DNA of 32,998 nucleotides from Rhodococcus_G sp042754225 (GCF_042754225.1 NZ_JBHZAH010000051.1:1-32998); one strand, 5' to 3'; counted from the first letter of the stretch, positions 8,370 through 17,557 are shown. The notes: generated from the sequence alone by a model not told the origin. Numbers and translations: made by a program.

Positions 8370-9262
8370 CAGGACTCCCCTCCTTCCGAGTCGACGGCGA
8401 GGTCGGGGCCGACGAAGATGCCCTCCCGGCGCAGCGCGGCCGCCACCCGGACCCGCAGCTCGCGCCCCACCTGGAACTGCTTGCCCGGGAGCGTGCGCGC
8501 GACCATCCGGATGTTCACGGTCTCCAGTTCGAGGGATTCGACACCCATCACCGACGGCTCGTCGAGCAGCAACGGCTCGAGGTCGAGGTCCGCGAACGCG
8601 TCCCGGCCGACCTCCCGCAGCACGTCGTTGACATGGTTGATGTCGACCGTCGTCGGGACGGGCACGTCGACGACCGCACGCGCCCAGTCCTTGGACAGAT
8701 TGACCGCCTTGACGATCTGACCGTTCGGCACGGTGATCACCTCGCCGTCGGACGAGCGCAGCCGGGTGACCCGCAGAGTGACGTCCTCGACGGTTCCGTA
8801 CGCATCGTCACCGGAGCCGGTGATCGCGATCCGCACCACGTCACCGAAACCGTACTGACGCTCGGCGATGATGAAGAAGCCCGCGAGGATGTCCTGCACC
8901 ACGCGCTGCGCGCCGAAGCCGAGGGCGGCACCGAGCACCGTCGCCGGCGCGACCAGGCTGCTGACCGCGAAGCCGAGTCGCTGCAGCACCTCGATGGTCA
9001 CCAGGGTGTACACGATGGTGATGAGCACCCAGGTGATGACCTGTGCGAGGGCGTGCCGGTGCTTGGTCGTCTCCGACCGGACCAGCGCGTCGCCCTCCTT
9101 GTAATTGAGGTCGATCCGGTCGGTGATCGTGTTGCCGATCCAGCTCAGGAACCTGCCCGCGAGCAGCCCGCCGAGCACGTACAACACGATCTCGAGGCCG
9201 CTCGAGCGCAGCCACGTTTCGAAGTTGGACTCGGCGCCCCACCCGAGCGCGACGACGGTCAA
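8369..9262 (-). CDS. MscS-family mechanosensitive channel
   Basis: A 297-aa small-conductance mechanosensitive channel-like protein that would release solutes on hypo-osmotic shock. It has three membrane helices (about 23-42, 72-93 and 95-120). The pore-lining helix and start of the beta domain are seen in VLGAALGFGAQRVVQDILAG. The MscS beta domain follows (GTVEDVTLRVTRLRSSDGEVITVPNG), then an alpha/beta C-terminal domain. The start is TTG (9262-9260), directly abutting the prfB stop (TAGTTG), with GGAGAGCAGG upstream as ribosome site. A membrane protein is also found between prfB and the Pro-rich gene in mycobacteria. Confidence 0.88.
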   Translation of the reverse strand: MTVVALGWGAESNFETWLRSSGLEIVLYVLGGLLAGRFLSWIGNTITDRIDLNYKEGDALVRSETTKHRHALAQVITWVLITIVYTLVTIEVLQRLGFAVSSLVAPATVLGAALGFGAQRVVQDILAGFFIIAERQYGFGDVVRIAITGSGDDAYGTVEDVTLRVTRLRSSDGEVITVPNGQIVKAVNLSKDWARAVVDVPVPTTVDINHVNDVLREVGRDAFADLDLEPLLLDEPSVMGVESLELETVNIRMVARTLPGKQFQVGRELRVRVAAALRREGIFVGPDLAVDSEGGES

Positions 9263-10375
9263 CTAGTCCTGCTCTCCGCGCATTCGCCAACGGATGCCGG
9301 ACTCGATGAACCCGTCGAGGTCGCCGTCGAGCACTGCGGACGGGTTGTTCACCTCGTACTCGGTCCGCAGGTCCTTGACCATCTGGTACGGGTGCAGCAC
9401 GTAGGAGCGCATCTGGTTGCCCCAGGAACTGCCGCCGTCGCCCTTGAGCGCGTCCATCTCGGCCCGCTCCTCCTGGCGCTTGCGCTCGAGCAGCTTGGCC
9501 TGGAGCACCCGCATGGCGGACACCTTGTTCTGCAGCTGCGACTTCTCGTTCTGACAGGTCACCACGATGCCGGTCGGCACGTGCGTCAGACGCACGGCGG
9601 AGTCGGTGGTGTTGACGGACTGTCCGCCGGGTCCGGACGAGCGGTACACGTCGACCCGGACATCGTTCTCGTCGATGTCGATGTGGTCGGTGGTCTCGAC
9701 GACGGGCAGCACCTCGACCTCGGCGAACGAGGTCTGGCGGCGACCCTGGTTGTCGAACGGGCTGATCCGCACGAGCCGGTGGGTGCCCATCTCGATGGAG
9801 AGGGTGCCGTACGCGTACGGCGCCTTGACCGCGAAGGTCGCCGACTTGATGCCGGCCTCCTCGGCGTAGGAGGTGTCGTAGACCTCGACGCCGTAGCCGT
9901 GCTTCTCGGCCCAGCGGATGTACATCCGCATCAGCATCTCGGCCCAGTCGGCCGCGTCCACGCCGCCCGCACCGGACCGGATGTTGACCAGCGCGTCACG
10001 CGGGTCGTACTCCCCCGACAGCATGGTCTTGACTTCCATCGCCTCGATGTCGGTGCGCAGGCTGGTCCGCTCGGCGTCGGCGTCGGCGACCGCCTCGGCG
10101 CCCTCCTCCTCGGCGAGCTCGTAGAGCACCGACATGTCCTCGAGGCGCGAGCGCAGGTCCACGACGCGCCGCAGTTCGGCCTGCGCGTGCGAGAGCGCGC
10201 TGGTGACCTGCTGGGCGTGGTCCTGGTTGTTCCACAGGTCCGGATCCGCCGCCTGATGCTCGAGCTCGTCGATACGGCGGCGCAGCTCCTCGACGTCCAA
10301 CACCGCCTCGACGGTGGTCAGAGTGGTGTCGAGCTCGGCGAGGTCAGCGGAAACGTCGGGATGCACAAGAGTCAA
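9263..10375 (-). CDS. prfB: peptide chain release factor 2
   Basis: A 370-aa factor that recognises UGA/UAA stop codons and triggers peptide release. The anticodon-like tripeptide is SPF (205-207) and the catalytic GGQ is at 250-252 (SSGPGGQSVNTTDSAVR). The reading frame is continuous: there is no in-frame UGA near codon 26, so the programmed frameshift of enteric prfB is absent. The longest start is TTG (10375-10373); GTG at 10366-10364, giving an N-terminus HPDVSADLAELD, is an equally plausible start, and neither has a strong ribosome site. The gene is divergent from the carbonic anhydrase and probably leads the mscS-like/ftsEX/smpB run. Confidence 0.97.
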   Translation of the reverse strand: MTLVHPDVSADLAELDTTLTTVEAVLDVEELRRRIDELEHQAADPDLWNNQDHAQQVTSALSHAQAELRRVVDLRSRLEDMSVLYELAEEEGAEAVADADAERTSLRTDIEAMEVKTMLSGEYDPRDALVNIRSGAGGVDAADWAEMLMRMYIRWAEKHGYGVEVYDTSYAEEAGIKSATFAVKAPYAYGTLSIEMGTHRLVRISPFDNQGRRQTSFAEVEVLPVVETTDHIDIDENDVRVDVYRSSGPGGQSVNTTDSAVRLTHVPTGIVVTCQNEKSQLQNKVSAMRVLQAKLLERKRQEERAEMDALKGDGGSSWGNQMRSYVLHPYQMVKDLRTEYEVNNPSAVLDGDLDGFIESGIRWRMRGEQD

Positions 10376-10509
10376 GGTTACCGGGTCCGCCGCCCGCCCC
10401 AGGCTGCGCCCGCGCGCATCCGATCATTGCGATCGACCGGAGCCGAAACCTTGCCCGACCCGGTGTCCCCGCGTTGCATGGAAGTGACACCGACCGGACG
10501 GGAGCCATC

Positions 10510-11004
10510 ATGACCGTGACCGACGAATACCTGCGAAACAACGCCGAGTACGCCAAGACCTTCCGCGGGCCCCTGCCGCTGCCGCCGAGCCGGCACGTCG
10601 CGGTGCTCGCGTGCATGGACGCGCGGCTGGACGTGTACCGGCTTCTCGGACTCCGAGACGGCGAGGCACACGTGATCCGCAACGCCGGGGGCGTGGTCAC
10701 CGACGACGAGATCCGGTCGCTGGCGATCAGTCAGCGACTGCTCGGCACCACCGAGATCATCCTCATCCACCACACCGACTGCGGCATGCTCACCTTCACC
10801 GACGACGCCTTCAAGAGGTCGATTCAGGACGAGACCGGCATCAAGCCGTCGTGGTCCCCGGAGTCGTTCGGCGACCTCGAGGAGGACGTGCGCCAGTCGC
10901 TGCGACGGATCGAGACGAGTCCCTTCGTCACCGCGACGACGTCGCTGCGCGGGTTCGTGTTCGACGTCGCGACCGGGGCGCTCACCGAGGTGACGCGCCG
11001 GTAG
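10510..11004 (+). CDS. beta-class carbonic anhydrase
   Basis: A 164-aa zinc enzyme that interconverts CO2 and bicarbonate in the cytoplasm. The zinc ligands are Cys35, His88 and Cys91 (ACMDAR and HHTDCG), and the Asp37-Arg39 dyad that gates the site is present. This short form resembles the small mycobacterial beta-carbonic anhydrase of about 163 residues. ATG 10510 has GGAG (10501-10504) upstream. The stop TAG shares its G with the first candidate start of hisN (TAGTG), suggesting a two-gene transcript. Confidence 0.93.
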   Translation: MTVTDEYLRNNAEYAKTFRGPLPLPPSRHVAVLACMDARLDVYRLLGLRDGEAHVIRNAGGVVTDDEIRSLAISQRLLGTTEIILIHHTDCGMLTFTDDAFKRSIQDETGIKPSWSPESFGDLEEDVRQSLRRIETSPFVTATTSLRGFVFDVATGALTEVTRR

Positions 11005-11810
11005 TGTCTGTGTCCGTGACCGACCGCGCAGCCGACCTCGCCCTCGCCCTCCGAATCGCCGACGAAGCCGACGCGATCACCAGGGCACGATTCGGTGCGC
11101 TCGACCTGGTGGTCGACGACAAGCCCGACCTCACTCCGGTCTCGGACGCGGACCTCGCCGTGGAGCGCGCGGCGCGCGCGGTACTGACCGACGCCCGGCC
11201 CGCGGACGCGGTGCTCGGCGAGGAGTTCGGCGGTGACGCGTCGTTCCAGGGTCGGCAGTGGGTGATCGATCCGATCGACGGCACCAAGAACTTCGTGCGC
11301 GGGGTACCGGTCTGGGCGACGCTGATCGCACTGCTCGAGGACGGCGTTCCGGTGGTCGGTGTGGTCAGCGCGCCGGCGCTCTCCCGGCGTTGGTGGGCGT
11401 CCGGCGGGGCCGGCGCCTTCGCGTCGTTCGACGGCGGCGAGCCGAGACGGATCTCGGTGTCCGCCGTCGACCGCCTCGAATCGGCGAGCCTGAGCTTCTC
11501 GAGCCTGAGCGGGTGGCGCGACCGCGGCATCCGGGACCGGTTCCTCGACCTCACCGACGCCGTGTGGCGGGTGCGCGGCTACGGCGACTTCTTCTCCTAC
11601 TGCCTGCTGGCGGAGGGCACCCTCGAGATCGCCGCCGAGCCGGAGGTCTCGCTGTGGGACCTGGCCCCGCTCGACCTGTTGGTCCGGGAGGCCGGCGGCC
11701 GGTTCACCGCGCTGGACGGCGGCGCGGGTCCGCACGGCGGCAGCGCTGTCGCGACCAACGGACTGCTGCACGAGCAGGTCCTCGACCTCCTGGGGACCCG
11801 CCGCGGCTAG
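11004..11810 (+). CDS. hisN: histidinol-phosphatase, inositol-monophosphatase fold
   Basis: A 268-aa metal-dependent phosphatase, most like actinobacterial HisN, which removes phosphate from histidinol phosphate in histidine biosynthesis. Metal-site motifs are GEEFGG (72-77), DPIDGTKNF (89-97) and WDLAPLD near the C-terminus. The opening LALRIADEADAITRARFGALDLVVDDKPDLTPVSDAD is typical of HisN. Three in-frame GTG starts lie at 11004, 11010 and 11016; the first overlaps the upstream stop (TAGTG) and is preferred. Inositol monophosphatase activity cannot be excluded from motifs alone. The stop overlaps the convergent DUF1304 stop in CTAG. Confidence 0.9.
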   Translation: MSVSVTDRAADLALALRIADEADAITRARFGALDLVVDDKPDLTPVSDADLAVERAARAVLTDARPADAVLGEEFGGDASFQGRQWVIDPIDGTKNFVRGVPVWATLIALLEDGVPVVGVVSAPALSRRWWASGGAGAFASFDGGEPRRISVSAVDRLESASLSFSSLSGWRDRGIRDRFLDLTDAVWRVRGYGDFFSYCLLAEGTLEIAAEPEVSLWDLAPLDLLVREAGGRFTALDGGAGPHGGSAVATNGLLHEQVLDLLGTRRG

Positions 11811-12175
11811 AAGATCGCGGCGGTGATCAACGCCAGTAGCGGCGTGACGCCCTGCACGATCGCGGGCCGCAGGTACTTCGGTCCGGTCGACGCCAGCACG
11901 AGCGCGGCGCCGACGATGCTCACGCAGCAGAAGACCACGATCGCGTGGCCGGCGACACCACCGACCACGAGACCCACCGCTATGCCGATCGCCAGGAAGA
12001 GGTTGTAGAACCCCTGGTTGAAGGCCAGCGGACGGGCGACGTCGGCGTCGGCCTGGCTGGTGAGCCCGAAGCGTTTCCACACCTGCGGCCTGCTCCACCA
12101 CAGGCTCTCCATTCCGAAGATCACGACGTGCAGCGCCGCGGCGATTCCAGCGAGGACCTGCGCGATGACCGGCAT
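11807..12175 (-). CDS. DUF1304 family membrane protein
   Basis: A 122-aa protein with four predicted membrane helices (about 3-22, 50-70, 73-95, 100-120). The pattern HVVIFGMESLWW, then FNQGFYNLFLA and a C-terminal GVTPLLALI, is that of DUF1304 proteins. The function is unknown. It is a single gene transcribed from the 164-bp spacer shared with the divergent multicopper oxidase, where no clear promoter was recognised. Confidence 0.88.
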   Translation of the reverse strand: MPVIAQVLAGIAAALHVVIFGMESLWWSRPQVWKRFGLTSQADADVARPLAFNQGFYNLFLAIGIAVGLVVGGVAGHAIVVFCCVSIVGAALVLASTGPKYLRPAIVQGVTPLLALITAAIF

Positions 12176-12339
12176 GAGGAAACGATGCCACGCGCGCGGT
12201 AGTTAGCACAGCGGAACCGTCACCACAAGGCCCGGACGAAGGACCTGCTCGCCCCGGACTCCGGCCCCGGGGCGGACGCCTTCCCCACCCGCCCCCGCGA
12301 AGACTCGGTACCGACAGCGCCGACGTCTCGAGGAGCACC

Positions 12340-13854
12340 ATGCACGACATCTCCCGGCGGTCATTCCTGTTCGGACTGGCCGCCACCCCGATCGCACTGA
12401 CCGCCGGATGTGCTCTCGGACAGTCGAACCCGGTCGGCGTCTCGGGCGCCGCCCGTCGGTTGCCCATCCCGCCGCTCGCCACCGCGACCGTCGACGCATC
12501 GGGCACCCGACACTTCACGCTGCGGGCAGGTGTCGGAACCGCCGAGATCGTCGCCGGGAAGTCCACGCCGACATGGGGATTCAACGGGTCGATTCTGGGC
12601 CCGACCATCCGTGCCCGGCGCGGCGAGCAGGTGTCGTTCACCGTCGACAACACGCTGCCGGAGCCCACCACGGTGCACTGGCACGGAATGCACGTGCCCG
12701 CCCGCTTCGACGGCGGACCGCACCAGAGCATCGAGCCCGGCGCGCGTTGGCAGCCGGCCTGGACGGTGAACCAGCCGGGCGCCACGCTCTGGTACCACCC
12801 GCATCCGCACGGCAGCACCGAGAAGCACGTCTACCGGGGTCTGGCCGGACTCTTCCTCGTCGACGACGAGGTGACCGACTCCGCGGACCTGCCCAAGACC
12901 TACGGCGTGGACGACATTCCGTTGATCATCCAGGACAAGCGGTTCACCGCCGACGGGTCGCTCGACGAGTCCGACTCGACCGACGTCGGCCTGCTGGGGG
13001 ACACGCTGGTCACCAACGGAATCGCGGGCGCCTACCTGCCGGTCACCACGCAGCGGGTCCGCCTGCGCATCCTCAACGGCTCGTCCGGGCGGATGTACAA
13101 CCTGGGATTCTCCGACGACCGGCAGTTCCATCTGGTGGCGACCGACGGCGGACTGCTCGCCGCACCGGTGGCGCTCACCCGGATTCGGGTCAGTCCCGGC
13201 GAGCGGGTGGAGATCGTGGTCGCGGTGGCCGCCGGGGCGTCGGCGCTGTTGCGGACCCACCCGTTCGAGGACCGAGCCGGGCTGCCCGCGGGAGACGCCG
13301 CCGGCTTCGGTGTCGCGGACAGCTTCGACGTCCTCGAACTGCGACAGGGCCGGAGTCCGGACGCCTCCCCCGCGATTCCCGCGTCGCTCGCCGCCCTCGA
13401 CCCGGTCGATCCGTCCGGCGCGGCGGCCGAGCGTGACTTCGAACTGCGGTGGTTCATGATCAACAACACCCGGATGGACATGAACCGCATCGACTTCTCC
13501 GCCACCGTCGACACCACGGAGATCTGGACGGTCCGCAACGTCGACAACTGGCCGCACAACTTCCACGTCCACGACGCGCAGTTCCGGATCGTCGACATCG
13601 ACGGGGCCTCGCCGCCACCGGAACTGGCCGGCTGGAAGGACACCGTGTACACCCCTCCGGGGCAACGGATCCGGCTGGCGCTGCGCTTCACCGAACACAC
13701 CGACCCCACGATCCCGTACATGTACCACTGCCACCTGTTGATGCACGAGGACCAGGGCATGATGGGGCAGTTCCTCGTCGTCGAGCCGGGACAACGCCCC
13801 GCCCCGCCTGCAACAGCGCCCACCGGCGGCGGGCACGGCGGTCACTCGGGTTGA
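12340..13854 (+). CDS. Tat-exported multicopper oxidase
   Basis: A 504-aa laccase/CueO-type enzyme that oxidises substrates at a type-1 copper and reduces O2 to water at a trinuclear cluster; copper detoxification is one possible role. The N-terminus is a twin-arginine signal (SRRSFLFGL) followed by LTAGC, so it may be a Tat lipoprotein anchored at Cys24. All four copper-binding segments are present: H113-W-H115-G, H153-P-H155-P-H157, H406-xx-H409-x-H411, and H463-C464-H465-xxx-H469-xxxx-M474, the last with the type-1 Cys and axial Met. The C-terminus ends in Gly/His-rich GGGHGGHSG. ATG 12340 follows CGAGGAG. The 3' end overlaps the convergent response-regulator gene by 13 bp. Confidence 0.94.
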   Translation: MHDISRRSFLFGLAATPIALTAGCALGQSNPVGVSGAARRLPIPPLATATVDASGTRHFTLRAGVGTAEIVAGKSTPTWGFNGSILGPTIRARRGEQVSFTVDNTLPEPTTVHWHGMHVPARFDGGPHQSIEPGARWQPAWTVNQPGATLWYHPHPHGSTEKHVYRGLAGLFLVDDEVTDSADLPKTYGVDDIPLIIQDKRFTADGSLDESDSTDVGLLGDTLVTNGIAGAYLPVTTQRVRLRILNGSSGRMYNLGFSDDRQFHLVATDGGLLAAPVALTRIRVSPGERVEIVVAVAAGASALLRTHPFEDRAGLPAGDAAGFGVADSFDVLELRQGRSPDASPAIPASLAALDPVDPSGAAAERDFELRWFMINNTRMDMNRIDFSATVDTTEIWTVRNVDNWPHNFHVHDAQFRIVDIDGASPPPELAGWKDTVYTPPGQRIRLALRFTEHTDPTIPYMYHCHLLMHEDQGMMGQFLVVEPGQRPAPPATAPTGGGHGGHSG

Positions 13855-14492
13855 CGCCCGCCGTGCCGGTGCCAGAACACCGCAAGCCGCACCCGGTTGT
13901 CGCACCCCGTCTTGTCCATCAGGTTGGCGACGTGCGTCTTGACCGTGGTGACCCCGAGATGCAGTCGGTCGGCGATCTCCTGGTTGCTCAGCCCCTCCCC
14001 GACCAGTGCGAGCACCTCGTTCTCGCGCCCGGTCAACGCCACCGCCGGAGCATCCGCCACCGCTGCCGGGTTCGTGTCGAGGGCGCGCTCGACCACCCGG
14101 CGCAGCACGGCGGGCGAGAACAGCATGTCCCCGTCCACCGTTCGGCGGATCGCGCTCAGCAGGTCGGTGGGCGCGGTGTCCTTGACCAGGAAGCCCGCCG
14201 CGCCCGCCGCCAGCGCGGGGTAGAGGTGATCGTCGTCGTCGAAGGTGGTCAGCACCAGCACCTTCGCGCCCGATCCGGCCGCCCGGATCTGCCGGGTCGC
14301 CTCGATGCCGTCCAGTCCCGGCATCCGCAGGTCCATCAGGACCAGGTCCGGTGACAGCTCGGCGGCCAGCCGGACGGCCTCGGCCCCGTTCGACGCCTCA
14401 CCGACGACGTCGAGGTCGCCGGTGGACTCGCACAGCATCGCGAGTCCGGCCCGGACGAGACGCTGGTCGTCGGCGATCACCAGGCGGATCAT
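13842..14492 (-). CDS. NarL/FixJ-type response regulator
   Basis: A 216-aa DNA-binding response regulator. The receiver domain (1-120) has the acidic pair D8-D9, phospho-acceptor D54 (LVLMDLRMPG), the conserved T in VLTTF and K in FLVKD. A linker follows, then a LuxR-type helix-turn-helix (about 150-210, LTGRENEVLALVGEGLSNQEIADRL). The ATG overlaps the kinase stop as ATGA, so the pair is translationally coupled. The stop codon lies inside the 3' end of the oppositely transcribed multicopper oxidase gene. Its regulon cannot be told from this window. Confidence 0.95.
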   Translation of the reverse strand: MIRLVIADDQRLVRAGLAMLCESTGDLDVVGEASNGAEAVRLAAELSPDLVLMDLRMPGLDGIEATRQIRAAGSGAKVLVLTTFDDDDHLYPALAAGAAGFLVKDTAPTDLLSAIRRTVDGDMLFSPAVLRRVVERALDTNPAAVADAPAVALTGRENEVLALVGEGLSNQEIADRLHLGVTTVKTHVANLMDKTGCDNRVRLAVFWHRHGGRQPE

Positions 14493-15688
14493 CGGTCGCC
14501 GTCCCTGCTCGCGCGCTCGTGGGCCGGCGCGACCACGCCCGCGGGCAGCCAGGCGTCGACCTCCCACCCGCGGTCGGCGGCGCCCACGTCGAGGGTTCCG
14601 CCGACGAGTTCGACCCGCTCGCCCATCCCGAGGATGCCGTGACCGTCCGGGTTCGACGGTCCCTCGCCGCGAACGGCATTGGTGATCCGCACGGCGATGC
14701 CGGCGCTGCGTCGCTGCACGGCGAGGAGCACCTCGCCGGTCGGGTCCCCGTGCTTCATCACATTGGTCAGCGACTCCTGCACGACCCGCAACAGGGTCAG
14801 CCGCCCGATCGCGTCCAGACCGCCGAGATCGGGATCCACCTCCGGGGTGACGACGAAACCGGCCGCGCGGGTCCGCTCGACCGCGGCGTCGATCTCGGTC
14901 CGCACGGCGTCGGATTCGACGAGCGCGACCTCACCGAGCGCCGGATCACGCAGCGCGACGAGCAGCCGTCGGATGTCGCCCAGCGCGTCGGACGCGGTGG
15001 CGTGCACGTCGTCGAGCACGTCCTGGACGCGTGGGTCGGCATCCGCGAGCACGTGCCGCGCCACCCCGATCCGCAGCACGATCGAGGCCATGTGGTGCGC
15101 GACCAGGTCGTGCAGTTCGCGGGCGACCGCGCTGCGTTCGACGACCCGCGCGTGCACGGCCGCCTCGGCCCGGCGCGACTCGGCCACCGCGGCCTGCGCG
15201 CGGAAGGTCGTCGCGAGATCCCGCTGCGCACGCAGGTACAGCCCCAGCAGGAGTGGCAACCCGACGTACGCCACCGTCGCGACGGCGGTGGCGGCACGCC
15301 AGAAGCCCGAATAGTTGTCGAACCAGATTCCGGCGACCACCGCGAGCGTCCAGCACCCCGCGGCGACGACCACGGCCCCGGTCCGTCGATCTCGCATCGT
15401 GAGCTCGGCCAGCGCGACCGCGCCGAGGTACGGGACGAGGCCGGACAGCCCCCAGGCGTGCGCCGCGAACATCGGTACCGCCAGCGCCGACTCCGCGATC
15501 GACACCGCCAACGGCCACCGGTCGCCCACCACGAACACGGCCGCGGCCGTCATCGCGAGCACCCAGTAGCCCGCCGGCACCCGGTATTCACCCGGATACG
15601 TGCTCGCCAGCAGCAGAATCGGGACCAGGACGAGCGGCGCGCACCGCACCAGCAGTCGTGCGTTGCGGGCGGAGCGAATCCTGGTCAC
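14489..15688 (-). CDS. sensor histidine kinase, HisKA_3 type
   Basis: A 399-aa membrane sensor kinase paired with the following response regulator. About four or five hydrophobic helices (13-30, 40-55, 60-80, 83-97, 104-120, 138-152) lead to a dimerisation/phospho-acceptor helix with H193 in ARELHDLVAHH. The HATPase domain follows, with N-box VQESLTNVMKHG and G-box GHGILGMGERV. There is no large extracellular domain, so the signal may be sensed in the membrane. Start GTG 15688 (or GTG 15691) is preceded by TACCGT at leaderless spacing and no ribosome site. Continuous frame runs upstream into the SDR gene, but that part is antisense-like noise. Confidence 0.9.
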   Translation of the reverse strand: MTRIRSARNARLLVRCAPLVLVPILLLASTYPGEYRVPAGYWVLAMTAAAVFVVGDRWPLAVSIAESALAVPMFAAHAWGLSGLVPYLGAVALAELTMRDRRTGAVVVAAGCWTLAVVAGIWFDNYSGFWRAATAVATVAYVGLPLLLGLYLRAQRDLATTFRAQAAVAESRRAEAAVHARVVERSAVARELHDLVAHHMASIVLRIGVARHVLADADPRVQDVLDDVHATASDALGDIRRLLVALRDPALGEVALVESDAVRTEIDAAVERTRAAGFVVTPEVDPDLGGLDAIGRLTLLRVVQESLTNVMKHGDPTGEVLLAVQRRSAGIAVRITNAVRGEGPSNPDGHGILGMGERVELVGGTLDVGAADRGWEVDAWLPAGVVAPAHERASRDGDR

Positions 15689-15744
15689 CACCCAACGGTA
15701 GGTGAATCGCGCACCGGGAACCTCCTGCTCCGGGAGGAGACCGT

Positions 15745-16572
15745 TCAGGTCCGGTTCGCGCTGCTGCCCAGGTCGACCTCGAGGACGGCACCGCTCGTGT
15801 GTGCCGCGCCGACGAAGTACATCACCGCGCGCGTGACCTCCTCCGGCTCGACCCACGGAACCCGCATCGGTGACAGTCCGGCGAACCGGGGCAGGGCGTC
15901 CTCGAGCGTCGGATGTTCGAGCTCGGGGCAGAAGATGCGAAATGTGCTCTCGTTCAGCACCATCGGCGTCGCGACCGTGGTCGGGCACACCACGTTGGCG
16001 GTGATGCCTGCCGTCGCCACCTCGAGGGCGACCGTCTTGACCAGCCCGATCAGACCCCACTTGGACGCGCTGTAGTGACCGAGATTGCGCATGCCGCCGC
16101 GCCCCGCACCCGAGGAGATCGCCACGATCCGCCCGAATCCACCGCGCTTCATCAGCGGTACCGCGGCCCGAATGCAGCGGAAGCCACCGGCGAGGTTGGT
16201 CTCGATCATGTCCGACCACATCTCGTCCGAGATCGCGTCGACCTCGGAGAACGCGCAGATGCCCGCGTTCGCGACCAGCACGTCGAGGCGGCCGAAGCGT
16301 GCGTCCACCTGATCGAACAGCTCACGGACGGACTCCGAACTCCGGACGTCGGTTTCGACTGCGATCGCCGAACCGCCGGCCGCGCAGATCTCGGCAACGG
16401 CCTCGTCGAGATCCGCGCGGGTGCTCAACGGGTACGGCACGGTGGCGATCTGGTCGACGATGTCGGCCAACACCACCGTGGCGCCCTCCGCGGCCAGCGC
16501 GACCGCGTGGGCCCGCCCCTGCCCACGCGCGGCGCCCGTGACCACGGCGACCCGTCCGTCCAGCATGCCCAT
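15745..16572 (-). CDS. mycofactocin-type short-chain dehydrogenase
   Basis: A 275-aa SDR oxidoreductase. The NAD-binding TGAARGQG (12-19), NAG (102-104), catalytic Ser153/Ser154, Tyr167 and Lys171 (YSASK) are all present. The GQGRAHA helix and the extra loop after strand 2 (about 38-60, with a YPL segment) are features of the mycofactocin-coupled SDR group, in which NAD stays bound and electrons go to mycofactocin. This assignment rests on family knowledge plus the visible loop; no mycofactocin synthesis genes are in the window. The substrate is probably an alcohol or hydroxy compound. ATG 16572 is 1 bp after the amidohydrolase stop, with GGAGGAG inside that gene as ribosome site. ATG 16566 is an alternative. 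Confidence 0.86.
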   Translation of the reverse strand: MGMLDGRVAVVTGAARGQGRAHAVALAAEGATVVLADIVDQIATVPYPLSTRADLDEAVAEICAAGGSAIAVETDVRSSESVRELFDQVDARFGRLDVLVANAGICAFSEVDAISDEMWSDMIETNLAGGFRCIRAAVPLMKRGGFGRIVAISSGAGRGGMRNLGHYSASKWGLIGLVKTVALEVATAGITANVVCPTTVATPMVLNESTFRIFCPELEHPTLEDALPRFAGLSPMRVPWVEPEEVTRAVMYFVGAAHTSGAVLEVDLGSSANRT

Positions 16573-16573
16573 G

Positions 16574-17464
16574 TCAGCTCTCCTCCTCGTTCAGTCCGTA
16601 GATCCTGCGCGCGGTGGTCGCGAACAGTGCCGATCGCTCGCCGGCCGCGAACTGGTCCGCCGCCGCGAAGTATCCGTCGTAGAGCCGATCGAACTCGCCG
16701 TACATGCGGTCCACCGGGAAGTTGCTCGCGAACATGGCACGCTGCGGTCCGAACACCTCGAGGCACCGGTGCACCCACGGCCGCTGCACCGCGGCGTCGA
16801 GGGTGTGCAGGGTCATGCCCAGCCCGGAGATCTTGCAGTGCACGTTCGGCCGCCGTCCCAGCGATCCCAGTGCCGCCGACCACTCGTCGAAATCGGTTGC
16901 CACGATGGGCCATCCGGCGTGCTCGAGCACGACGGTCAGGTCCTCGTAGCCTTCCAGCGCAGCCGACCAGCCGGGCATCGAGTGCGGGTGCGCGACGAGG
17001 TCGAAGACCAGCGAGTGCCGCCTCAGGTAGTCGAGCAGCGGTGTGACCGACTCGTCCTCCGGCCCCAGCCCGCGCAGCACCCGGACACCGCGGAAAAGCG
17101 GGCTGCGGCGCTGCGCGTCGAGGTCGGCCTCCATGCTCGGCCAGTCGCGGCCGGGGTCGACGGTGCCGATCGCCGCGGCCGGCCAGCCGCCCGTCGCGGC
17201 GAGCTCGTCGAGCCACGCCAGTTCGTCGAGGTGCGCGCCGGGCCTGCTGGTCGCGGAGACGTGCACGATCGCCCGGATGTCGTAGCCGGCGGTGTCGGCG
17301 CGGTAGTCGACCTCGGTGTAGTCGTGCGCCATCCGCCGTAGGTCGCCCAGGGTCGAGGGGTTGGTCTCGTCCGGCTCCTGCATCAGCGGATACCACCGCC
17401 GGTCGGACGGAAGCCAGTGATGCACGTGCGGGTCGATGATCGTGGTTCCCGTTGTGTCCGCCAT
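16574..17464 (-). CDS. amidohydrolase-2 family metal-dependent hydrolase
   Basis: A 296-aa TIM-barrel hydrolase of the amidohydrolase_2 group (COG3618-like, which includes lactonases and decarboxylases). Visible site residues are D11-P-H13-V-H15 on strand 1, a His in LVAHPHS, EHAGWP, and the C-terminal SNFPVDR, whose Asp is the usual last catalytic or metal residue. ATG 17464 places DPHVH at its normal distance from the N-terminus; GTG 17509 would add 15 residues. It forms a two-gene unit with the SDR, which suggests sequential steps in breakdown of one substrate, and is divergent from the acyl-CoA dehydrogenases. Confidence 0.87.
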   Translation of the reverse strand: MADTTGTTIIDPHVHHWLPSDRRWYPLMQEPDETNPSTLGDLRRMAHDYTEVDYRADTAGYDIRAIVHVSATSRPGAHLDELAWLDELAATGGWPAAAIGTVDPGRDWPSMEADLDAQRRSPLFRGVRVLRGLGPEDESVTPLLDYLRRHSLVFDLVAHPHSMPGWSAALEGYEDLTVVLEHAGWPIVATDFDEWSAALGSLGRRPNVHCKISGLGMTLHTLDAAVQRPWVHRCLEVFGPQRAMFASNFPVDRMYGEFDRLYDGYFAAADQFAAGERSALFATTARRIYGLNEEES

Positions 17465-17557
17465 CCTGCCGAGGATGCCGCGTTCGGCGCCGAGGACCAA
17501 GATCGCCACCCGCTGACCGGAAATCCGGGGGTGACCCTCGTCACTTGCCTGGAACGC

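Noticed and set aside
9263..10375. Programmed frameshift in prfB
   Set aside because: The frame is uninterrupted from the start to GGQ and beyond, with no in-frame UGA near the N-terminus.
10824..12818. 664-codon open frame on the minus strand
   Set aside because: It crosses hisN and the multicopper oxidase 5' end, both clear genes on the other strand, and shows no domain motifs.
14351..16075. 574-codon open frame on the plus strand
   Set aside because: It is a mirror frame of the histidine kinase and SDR genes, with Arg/His-rich low-complexity translation.
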